Below, piece after piece: positions 1 through 5,219 of a stretch of DNA of 5,828 nt (position 1 is the first letter of the stretch; each line of letters begins with the position of its first letter). Below the pieces are notes generated by a model that searched no databases, was not told the DNA's origin, and worked only from the letters and a program-made list of their open reading frames with translations. A program made the translations under genes and the position numbers. Source of the DNA: Candidatus Heimdallarchaeota archaeon (GTDB lineage Archaea; Asgardarchaeota; Heimdallarchaeia; JABLTI01); NCBI GenBank assembly GCA_030667035.1, contig DAOUWQ010000112.1, forward strand, positions 1-5,828, written 5' to 3'.

Positions 1-2
1 AA

Positions 3-563
3 GTTGCTTTTGCAAAAGCAGTAAAAGCATATGATGGCTCTAATAAACCAAAAGATGCTCTACGTGTAGAACAGAATTTAGAAAAATTCGATTTACTAGA
101 TCGTTTCAGAGAATACGCAGCAAAAGGTCGTGTAGATGATGCTGAAGATATGATTGATGCCATTTCCTCCAGTTTTCCAGCGATTGCAATTTCTGATTTA
201 TATGCAGAAATCGCCTCGGTCTTGGAGAAAAATAGTCGCACAACTGAAGCTATTACCTACTATGACAAAGCAGCAGATACAACAAAGAATCCAGTTAAAA
301 GACAAAGTTATGTAAATGCACTACGTAGAATAGGTTCACGAATCGCCTCCGAACCTTCTCAAGGTGAAACTATTGCTTCAGAGGATCTTTCAGAAAAATG
401 CGTTGTTTGTAAACGTAAAATCAGCAAAGGACAAAACTATGTTGAGTGTCCGCATTGCTCGAAGCCTGCTCATTATTCACATTTTCTTGAATTTGTTAAA
501 GTACGTGGCGTTTGCCCAAGCTGTAATGCAGCTTTAAAGGTAGCTGACTTAAAAGGCGAGTAA
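3..563 (+). CDS. Helical-repeat (TPR-like) protein with C-terminal RING-type zinc finger, 5'-truncated
   Basis: The frame is open from the left edge, so the true start lies upstream and only the last 186 residues are visible; the ATG at 150 is internal and need not be the start. Numbering from position 3, residues 1-115 look all-helical. Residues 64-97 fit a TPR (A71, A83, Y87, A90 at consensus places). After a short polar linker comes a zinc finger with paired ligands C133/C136, C149/C152, H157/H160 and C171/C174. This is the eight-ligand order of a RING/PHD cross-brace, with the CPxC ending usual in RING fingers and two His in the middle (RING-H2). RING domains usually recruit ubiquitin-conjugating E2 enzymes, and helical repeats bind partners. 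A TPR or clathrin-like solenoid ending in a RING recalls HOPS/CORVET subunits such as Vps11 and Vps18. That comparison is inference, since the N-terminal part (perhaps a beta-propeller) is not visible. No transmembrane segment is seen. The stop is TAA at 561-563. Confidence 0.85.
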   Translation, partial: VAFAKAVKAYDGSNKPKDALRVEQNLEKFDLLDRFREYAAKGRVDDAEDMIDAISSSFPAIAISDLYAEIASVLEKNSRTTEAITYYDKAADTTKNPVKRQSYVNALRRIGSRIASEPSQGETIASEDLSEKCVVCKRKISKGQNYVECPHCSKPAHYSHFLEFVKVRGVCPSCNAALKVADLKGE

Positions 564-570
564 CCACTAC

Positions 571-578
571 TTTAAAAT
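571..578 (+). promoter_or_regulatory. Candidate TATA box for the phosphatase gene
   Basis: TTTAAAAT lies 37-44 bases before the TTG at 615, in the 51-base gap after the RING gene. At the archaeal spacing of about 25 bases, transcription would start near 600 and leave a leader of about 15 bases. AT-rich DNA gives such matches by chance, and co-transcription with the upstream gene is equally possible. Confidence 0.3.
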
Positions 579-614
579 TCGATATTTCAATTTTGTGCTG
601 ATGGTTGTGATATT

Positions 615-1520
615 TTGTCTAATAAAAAAGCAGAGACTTTGTCTACTAAAATTCTAAAGAATTATGATTATGCCACAAAGTTAGAGGAAGCCGATATTAG
701 ATCTCTGATAGCAAAAATCCGTTATATGCTGAAAAAGCAACCTCTTTGCAAAAGAATCCAAACAGGATCAGTATTGGCTGTAGGGGACATACATGGCGAT
801 TTCAATATGCTGAAAAAAGTCATCTCGATTTTTCAAAAAGATAAACAGATAGATCATTTAATTTTCCTTGGTGATGTTGTGGATAGGGGTTCTCAATCAA
901 TTGCCTGTGTGAATCTAATTTTTGCATTAATTATTGCACAACCCGACAAAGTTCATTTTATTCGAGGCAATCATGAAGCAATTACTGTAAACTCCCGGTA
1001 TGGTTTTGCTGATGATATTCAAGCATTTGGTGCAGATGAAGATTTATTTTTACTTTTTAACTATGCATTCAGTGAACTTCCTATAACACTTGTCCATGAA
1101 AAGCAAAAAATATTCTATGTTCATGGTGGTATTCCAATAAAATCATGCTTGCTAGAAGATATTGATAAACTTCCAAAAGGGGATATGCAACTAAATAATG
1201 AAACCATCAAGCAATTACTTTGGAATGATCCTAAGAATGAAATCTTACAACATGCTTATAGTATGAGAGGTGAGGGAATTTTCTATTACGGTTTAGAGCT
1301 TGTAGAAGAATTTCTAAAAAAGAACAATTTGGAAATGATTGTAAGAGCTCATGAAGCATTTTCTGACGGATACAAATATTTCTTTGATAAGAAAGTTCTA
1401 AGTGTCTTTACATCTGAAGAATATTACGAGTATATTCATGCAAAAATTGCTCTAATCGATGAAAAAGGGTTAATACAGATTTTCCATCCAAATGATTATG
1501 AATATGCACTAACAAGATAG
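615..1520 (+). CDS. PPP-family (PP1/PP2A-like) serine/threonine protein phosphatase
   Basis: This is a metal-dependent phosphoprotein phosphatase that removes phosphate from Ser/Thr, probably in the cytoplasm. The 301 residues form essentially one catalytic domain. All signature motifs are present in order: GDIHG (57-61), GDVVDRG (86-92), RGNHE (117-121), HGG (170-172), LLWNDP (201-206), R218 in the RGEG segment, and RAHE (244-247). The expected metal ligands are D58, H60, D87, N119, H170 and H246; D90 and H120 would assist catalysis, and R91 and R218 would bind phosphate. Residues 24-47 (LEEADIRSLIAKI, then KKQPL) match the N-terminal helix of eukaryotic PP1/PP2A, and residues 264-271 (VFTSEEYY) match the SAPNYC loop. 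This favours a eukaryotic-like PPP over ApaH or bacterial PrpA types. The start is TTG: no ATG precedes it in frame, and the next ATG (726) would remove the conserved helix. No strong ribosome binding site is seen. The gene lies 51 bases after the RING gene on the same strand and may be co-transcribed. Confidence 0.93.
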   Translation: MSNKKAETLSTKILKNYDYATKLEEADIRSLIAKIRYMLKKQPLCKRIQTGSVLAVGDIHGDFNMLKKVISIFQKDKQIDHLIFLGDVVDRGSQSIACVNLIFALIIAQPDKVHFIRGNHEAITVNSRYGFADDIQAFGADEDLFLLFNYAFSELPITLVHEKQKIFYVHGGIPIKSCLLEDIDKLPKGDMQLNNETIKQLLWNDPKNEILQHAYSMRGEGIFYYGLELVEEFLKKNNLEMIVRAHEAFSDGYKYFFDKKVLSVFTSEEYYEYIHAKIALIDEKGLIQIFHPNDYEYALTR

Positions 1521-1561
1521 GCTATTTTTCTTAAAAAAAATGATAAAAGGATGGTGTTGGT
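1521..1561. terminator. Convergent T/A-rich intergenic region, probable terminators for both strands
   Basis: Only 41 bases separate the converging phosphatase and transporter genes. The plus strand has T5 at 1525-1529 just after the phosphatase stop. The minus strand has T8 (complement of A8 at 1533-1540) about 22 bases past the transporter stop. Short T-runs without a strong hairpin are the usual archaeal termination signal. The minus-strand signal is the better one. Confidence 0.4.
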
Positions 1562-3475
1562 TTACACCGCCACCAAGCCGAAGAGCACCCATAAGACTAC
1601 TGATACAGTAGAGAGGAGCAGTATTCCTATAATATCTAGAACAAAACCAACCCGGAATATTTCCTTAACACTGAAATAACCTGTTGAATAACTTATCATT
1701 GTCGGCGGAGTACCAAATACTAATGCATAATCCACACTGGAACCAATTGCAACTATTACTGCTAACATAATCGGGTCAATTTGTAAACTAACTGCAATTG
1801 GAATAACAAGAGGAATAAGCATAGCTGCACTCGCAGTATTACTGGCAACAGCTGTTACTAACAAAGAAATACTACCAACAATCAAAGCAATTATGATGTA
1901 ATGTTTTCCTTCAATAATGCCCATATTCGAGGCAATCCAATCACCAATACCAGTAATAACTAATGCGTTGCCAAGTGCTAATCCTCCACCAAAAAGGAAG
2001 AGCGCATTCCAATTAACCTTCTTTACATCTTTTGGTTCTAAGATATTACCTCCGAAAATAAGCACTACTGCAATAAGTGCTACTATACCAGAACTGAGAG
2101 ATATTACACCATTTGTCCAGGTGCTAATTGGTTTTGCAAGAAGCCAGAGCGCAATGGTGAACAAGAAAATAATCACTGTTACCCATTGTTTCTTACTCAT
2201 TTTCCCCATCTTTTTCAAATCCTTCTTAAAAACAATTTGAGCATCAGCTAAACTTTCTTTCGAAACTTTTGGTTTAAAGACAAGAAGGAGATAGCCCCAA
2301 ATAATAATTAGCATGATCATTACAAATGGCAATCCAAAAGCAAACCATTTGAGGAATGAAATTTCTATACCAATATTACTCAACCCTGCTATAGCAATAG
2401 GATTTGCTGGTGTTCCGATAACAGAAGCAATTCCACCTGTAGACGCAGCATAACCTATACCCAGCACCAATGCTTTTTTGAACCCAGTAATGTCTTTGTC
2501 TCGACCACTAATTCTTATTTGATCAACCATTGCAATGGCAATTGGAATCATTACTGCTGCACTCGCAGTATTACTCATCCACATTGAAAGGAAAGCAGCC
2601 AAACCCATTAGGATTAACAGTAAAAGATTGGGACGAACAGTAGCATTCCCAATAATACCTAGTGCTAAACGACGGTCAATATTATGTTTTTTGAGCGCTT
2701 CCGCGATTATGAACCCACCAAAGAATAATGCTATTACTGGGTCAAAAAATGGTTGTAATGCATCTGCAGCACCTGAGATACCTGTAATAACCATAACAGC
2801 TGGGACGAGAAAGGCTCCTACAATGGTAGGAACTATTTCAGAAATCCAAAGACCTGCAATTATGACTAACAAACCTATGGCAATACCTGCTTTATACGGA
2901 ATTGCCATTGTAAAATAACCAACAGTAACCATAGCGCCTAATTCACTACTATAAATTTCTTCAATTTTTGTCGCGCGGATTTTTCTATCCATTCCATCCC
3001 CAACAATTTGAGAGTTAAGGTCGGTTAAAGCCAGTGTGTCAATGGAACTATTACTTAAATCTAAAATACCAACCCGATACTCAATTTTCGATTGGGTTGA
3101 AGATCTGAACGCTTGATTAGTTATAACGATACATGAATTACCACTACTACCAAGATCTAAGATATATTCCACTTGTTGTGTATTGGCACTGGTAGCCATT
3201 GTGATATTAAAACTAACATTATATGAATTAGCACCATTTGTTATATCCAGTTGAACTTGATATAATCCTGGTTCCATATTTGAAGGCCCAAGAAAGGAAG
3301 CACCAATTGACAGACCAATAATAACAACAGCGATAACAGAGGTTTGAATTATCTTTTTTTTCCTAGCCTTTTTTTCCTCTGGAGTCAACTCTTTTTTAGA
3401 TTCACTTTTTTTTTCTTCACTTTTAGCTTCAAGTGTTAATTCTTCTTCATCTATTTGTGATGCTTCCTTTGACAT
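1562..3475 (-). CDS. DASS/SLC13-type carboxylate transporter with an inserted extracytoplasmic domain
   Basis: A polytopic membrane protein of 637 residues, probably a sodium-coupled importer of di- or tricarboxylates; the substrate (succinate, malate, citrate or an inorganic anion) cannot be told from sequence. The two inverted halves each carry the family SNT motif (S301-N302-T303, S545-N546-T547) and its partner loop (GTPAN 354-358, GTPPT 588-592), which form the sodium and substrate sites. Residues 243-275 are also typical of the family. An acidic/basic cytoplasmic tail (1-42, ending KARKKK) precedes TM1 (about 43-62). Residues 66-194 then form a polar, beta-rich region before TM2 (about 195-215), where family members usually have only a short loop; by the positive-inside rule it faces outward. 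It has sequons at N86, N90 and N142. The core from 195 on has the usual length. The ATG start is supported by GAGGA eight bases upstream. The gene lies 139 bases downstream of the Yip1-like gene, with its own candidate promoter. Confidence 0.92.
   Translation of the reverse strand: MSKEASQIDEEELTLEAKSEEKKSESKKELTPEEKKARKKKIIQTSVIAVVIIGLSIGASFLGPSNMEPGLYQVQLDITNGANSYNVSFNITMATSANTQQVEYILDLGSSGNSCIVITNQAFRSSTQSKIEYRVGILDLSNSSIDTLALTDLNSQIVGDGMDRKIRATKIEEIYSSELGAMVTVGYFTMAIPYKAGIAIGLLVIIAGLWISEIVPTIVGAFLVPAVMVITGISGAADALQPFFDPVIALFFGGFIIAEALKKHNIDRRLALGIIGNATVRPNLLLLILMGLAAFLSMWMSNTASAAVMIPIAIAMVDQIRISGRDKDITGFKKALVLGIGYAASTGGIASVIGTPANPIAIAGLSNIGIEISFLKWFAFGLPFVMIMLIIIWGYLLLVFKPKVSKESLADAQIVFKKDLKKMGKMSKKQWVTVIIFLFTIALWLLAKPISTWTNGVISLSSGIVALIAVVLIFGGNILEPKDVKKVNWNALFLFGGGLALGNALVITGIGDWIASNMGIIEGKHYIIIALIVGSISLLVTAVASNTASAAMLIPLVIPIAVSLQIDPIMLAVIVAIGSSVDYALVFGTPPTMISYSTGYFSVKEIFRVGFVLDIIGILLLSTVSVVLWVLFGLVAV
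1824..1843 (-). repeat. 20-bp direct repeat, copy in second transporter half
   Basis: Exactly the same 20 bases occur here and at 2556-2575, 732 bases apart and in the same orientation and reading phase. On the minus strand they encode SNTASA plus two bases of the next Ala, at residues 545-551. Flanking bases differ on both sides. The protein motif is conserved in both halves of this family, but the identical codon choice is not required. Confidence 0.9.
2556..2575 (-). repeat. 20-bp direct repeat, copy in first transporter half
   Basis: Partner of the copy at 1824-1843. On the minus strand it encodes residues 301-307 of the transporter (SNTASAA), using AGT, AAT, ACT, GCG, AGT, GCA in both copies. 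Confidence 0.9.
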
Positions 3476-3483
3476 GTTTTTTG

Positions 3484-3488
3484 TCCTC
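3484..3488 (-). promoter_or_regulatory. Shine-Dalgarno site of the transporter gene
   Basis: On the minus strand GAGGA ends eight bases before the ATG at 3475, a normal spacing. It fixes the transporter start. The right arm of an inverted repeat (3489-3505) touches it directly. Confidence 0.65.
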
Positions 3489-3505
3489 TTTCGATTCTCT
3501 CGAAA
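3489..3505 (-). promoter_or_regulatory. Inverted repeat abutting the transporter ribosome binding site
   Basis: TTTCGA and TCGAAA flank a five-base spacer, a perfect 6-bp inverted repeat. In the minus-strand mRNA it could fold into a small hairpin with loop GAGAA, ending exactly at the GAGGA ribosome binding site. In DNA it could instead be a half-site pair for a dimeric repressor lying downstream of the candidate TATA box. The symmetry is seen in the sequence; either role is inference, and a 6-bp arm can arise by chance. Confidence 0.35.
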
Positions 3506-3554
3506 TGTTTTCTGAAACTTTTATTCTACAAATAATTAGTCAAAAAATATTACC

Positions 3555-3562
3555 TATATAAT
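3555..3562 (-). promoter_or_regulatory. Candidate TATA box for the transporter gene
   Basis: The minus strand reads ATTATATA here, preceded by the A-rich stretch GCTAAAA that could act as a BRE. Transcription would begin about 25 bases on, near 3530, leaving a leader of about 55 bases that includes the inverted repeat and GAGGA. It suggests the transporter can be transcribed independently of the Yip1-like gene. Confidence 0.4.
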
Positions 3563-3614
3563 TTTAGCGTAATGTGTCAAAATAGTTTTCCATTAACTTA
3601 CTTCTGAATTGTTC

Positions 3615-4376
3615 CTATGTTGCAAAGTAATAGGTGAGTAGTAACGCAATAAAGAGAATTACCGGCAAACCTGTCGAGATAGATGCTTCAATCCACGAAA
3701 AATTACTTGCGGGCTTCACCATAAAGACAATATATACACCAGCTGTTACGAATCCTAGAATATTAATAATTAAACCAAAAATGCCTGCAAAGGAATTGCG
3801 GAATTGAGTCATTGTTGCAAAAACCTCTGAAAAATCATAGATATTCGTTCTGTTCCAAGGTAAAGCAATAACATACAATATACCATTGAATAAAGATGCT
3901 ATAGTAAGTGGAAGCATGCCATAACCTACTACTCCTCGGATCTGTTTTTTCGTAGCTTTCCCACCAAGCAGTCTAGCGGTTGTACGTATAGCAAAGCTAG
4001 CTAATAACCATAAAAACAAAGGTAGTAACAGAGAAAAGAGCCACATAATAATAAAAATAACTGGCAAACGCCAACTGAAAAAATAGTTATGCATCAACAA
4101 AGCGAAAATTTGTAATGCCATCCCAAAAGCGATTGCAAAGATAAAAAGAGTTACTCCTTTTGTGTCTGGATTATTTGCAATATCTAAAAATGCGCCACGG
4201 GGTTTCGAGAGTAATGATCCAATTCGTCCCCACATTTCTTTGTAGCCAATAGGGGCAAAGATTTTGGTTTCATACGTCGTAGTTAAATCTGCTCCACAAA
4301 AAGGACATAACAAGTACCCTTGAGGGGCGGTTTCACTACAAATGGGGCATTGGATTAAGGCTTCATCAGTACTCAA
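3615..4376 (-). CDS. Zinc-ribbon plus Yip1-like multi-pass membrane protein
   Basis: The 253-residue protein starts with a small zinc ribbon (C10-x2-C13, C24-x2-C27, sequence CPIC...CPFCGA), followed by a soluble stretch. This includes residues 44-74 with KPRGAFLDIANNPDTKG, typical of the amphipathic lead-in of Yip1-family domains. Five hydrophobic segments follow at about 75-96, 104-130, 149-172, 197-219 and 231-251, the number expected for Yip1. In eukaryotes Yip1 proteins bind Rab GTPases and act in ER-Golgi traffic; the role of prokaryotic members is not established, so no function is assigned. The start is TTG, with GGAG nine bases upstream (4386-4389). No other ATG, GTG or TTG occurs in frame between it and the upstream stop, and the next ATG (residue 48) would delete the zinc ribbon. 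It is the first gene of a leftward pair with the transporter and is divergent from the peptidase gene. Confidence 0.8.
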   Translation of the reverse strand: MSTDEALIQCPICSETAPQGYLLCPFCGADLTTTYETKIFAPIGYKEMWGRIGSLLSKPRGAFLDIANNPDTKGVTLFIFAIAFGMALQIFALLMHNYFFSWRLPVIFIIMWLFSLLLPLFLWLLASFAIRTTARLLGGKATKKQIRGVVGYGMLPLTIASLFNGILYVIALPWNRTNIYDFSEVFATMTQFRNSFAGIFGLIINILGFVTAGVYIVFMVKPASNFSWIEASISTGLPVILFIALLLTYYFAT

Positions 4377-4515
4377 AATTTTCTGCTCCGCTAGATGAAT
4401 ATCTTTTGATATAGAATCAAGAGCTCTAAAACCTAATAATCGTTTCTATTTGGGTCTAAAAGGATTATCTTTTTAAGCACAAATAAACGATGTTTGACTC
4501 TACTTGGTGTCATAA
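4377..4515. other. Divergent intergenic region (Yip1-like gene / pcp)
   Basis: These 139 bases must hold the promoters of both divergent genes. On the minus strand the start is helped by GGAG at 4386-4389. On the plus strand GGTG at 4506-4509 sits six bases before the pcp ATG. TCTAAAA occurs twice, at 4425-4431 and 4455-4461, exactly 30 bases apart. No small gene or RNA gene was recognised. Confidence 0.5.
4469..4476 (+). promoter_or_regulatory. Candidate TATA box for pcp
   Basis: CTTTTTAA lies about 40-47 bases before the pcp ATG, so transcription would start near 4498 with a leader of roughly 18 bases that includes the GGTG site. The match is only moderate. Confidence 0.3.
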
Positions 4516-5157
4516 ATGAAGAAAGTTCTCTTGACGGGTTTTGGCCCTTTTGGAAAAGACTCCCTTAATCCTGCTTTACTCGTTATTCAAGAATTAGATG
4601 GTCAAAAGGTAGCTCTTAAAAATGGAGGAAAAACTTCTGAAGCAGAAATAATTACAAAAGAGTTATCAGTTGTTTTTAGTAAAGCCATTAATGAATTCAA
4701 AACCACAGTTGAGACCACAAACCCAGATCTAATTCTCTCAATTGGACAAGCGGGAGGTCGGATGGGCATTTCTCTTGAACGAATAGGTATCAATGTAGCA
4801 GATGCCGATATTGCGGATAATGAAAAAAACAAACCAAGAGATGAACCAATTGTCCGTGAAGGTCCTGCAGCATACTTTACTACAATAAATATTCGAAAAT
4901 CCTTCAATGAAGTAAAACAAGCAGGTATACCTGTAAAGATATCAAATTCTGCTGGAACATACGTCTGTAATAATTTGATATATGGGGCCTTACACTTTTT
5001 AACCTCAAATGAAACATATTCAAAAATTAAATATGGTTTTATACATATACCTTATCTCCCCAAACAAGCGGCAGAAAAAAAGAAAATCACTCCTTCTATG
5101 CCTTTGGCTTTAATTAAAGAAGCGATTCTTATACTAATAAAGGGAAATTTAGGTTAG
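4516..5157 (+). CDS. pcp: Pyroglutamyl-peptidase I (pyrrolidone-carboxylate peptidase)
   Basis: A cytoplasmic cysteine peptidase of family C15 that removes N-terminal pyroglutamate from peptides. The 213 residues match the family's usual length of about 215 and cover the whole fold. Motifs seen are GFGPF (8-12), the substrate-pocket NP (N18-P19), GQAGGR (77-82), ERIGINVADADIADN (88-102), GPAAYFTT (116-123), SNSAGTYVCN (143-152) and FIHIPYLP (175-182). The catalytic triad is inferred as E88, C151 and H177, each in its expected motif. No signal peptide is present. The ATG follows GGTG by six bases. The gene stands alone on its strand behind a divergent promoter region and is followed by a T-run. 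No broken or missing key residue is seen. It probably serves turnover of peptides blocked by spontaneous N-terminal Gln cyclisation, or scavenging of imported peptides. Confidence 0.95.
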   Translation: MKKVLLTGFGPFGKDSLNPALLVIQELDGQKVALKNGGKTSEAEIITKELSVVFSKAINEFKTTVETTNPDLILSIGQAGGRMGISLERIGINVADADIADNEKNKPRDEPIVREGPAAYFTTINIRKSFNEVKQAGIPVKISNSAGTYVCNNLIYGALHFLTSNETYSKIKYGFIHIPYLPKQAAEKKKITPSMPLALIKEAILILIKGNLG

Positions 5158-5182
5158 TATTTCTAAAAACATAGTTATCTTA

Positions 5183-5190
5183 TTTTTTTT
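5183..5190 (+). terminator. T-run after pcp, probable terminator
   Basis: An unbroken T8 begins 26 bases after the pcp stop, with more T just upstream. Poly-T tracts of this kind end archaeal transcripts. The same stretch runs into TTTTATAC, a possible TATA box for the next gene. Confidence 0.4.
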
Positions 5191-5193
5191 ATA
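5186..5193 (+). promoter_or_regulatory. Candidate TATA box for the surface-protein gene
   Basis: TTTTATAC is centred about 30 bases before the ATG at 5220. Transcription would start within a few bases of that ATG, making a nearly leaderless mRNA. This fits the lack of a well-spaced ribosome binding site: GAGG at 5198-5201 is 18 bases away. Confidence 0.3.
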
Positions 5194-5219
5194 CTTAGAG
5201 GAATACTATTCAGAGTGCA

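Noticed and set aside
150..152. ATG as the start of the RING protein
   Set aside because: The frame is open upstream to the left edge with matching helical character, so this Met is internal to a truncated gene.
601..657. Short ATG frame (18 codons) overlapping the phosphatase start
   Set aside because: No ribosome binding site and no sign of a leader peptide; probably chance.
1553..1568. Small hairpin GGTGT/ACACC at the transporter stop codon
   Set aside because: Only five base pairs, overlaps the coding end, and is 12 bases from the T8 run; not convincing as an intrinsic terminator.
1917..2240. Plus-strand open frame of 107 codons inside the transporter
   Set aside because: It lies wholly within a strongly supported minus-strand gene and its translation is low-complexity and unlike any family; a shadow frame.
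2535..2918. Plus-strand open frame of 127 codons inside the transporter
   Set aside because: Antisense to the conserved membrane core of the transporter; composition is explained by the opposite strand.
4425..4461. TCTAAAA repeated exactly 30 bases apart in the divergent spacer
   Set aside because: Seven AT-rich bases recur by chance too easily in this DNA; noted only as a possible operator pair.
4436..4468. Inverted repeat ATAATC / GATTAT in the divergent spacer
   Set aside because: Six AT-rich bases with a 21-base loop; does not extend and is likely chance.
4602..4920. Two minus-strand open frames inside pcp
   Set aside because: Both overlap the conserved catalytic part of pcp and show no domain or start signal.
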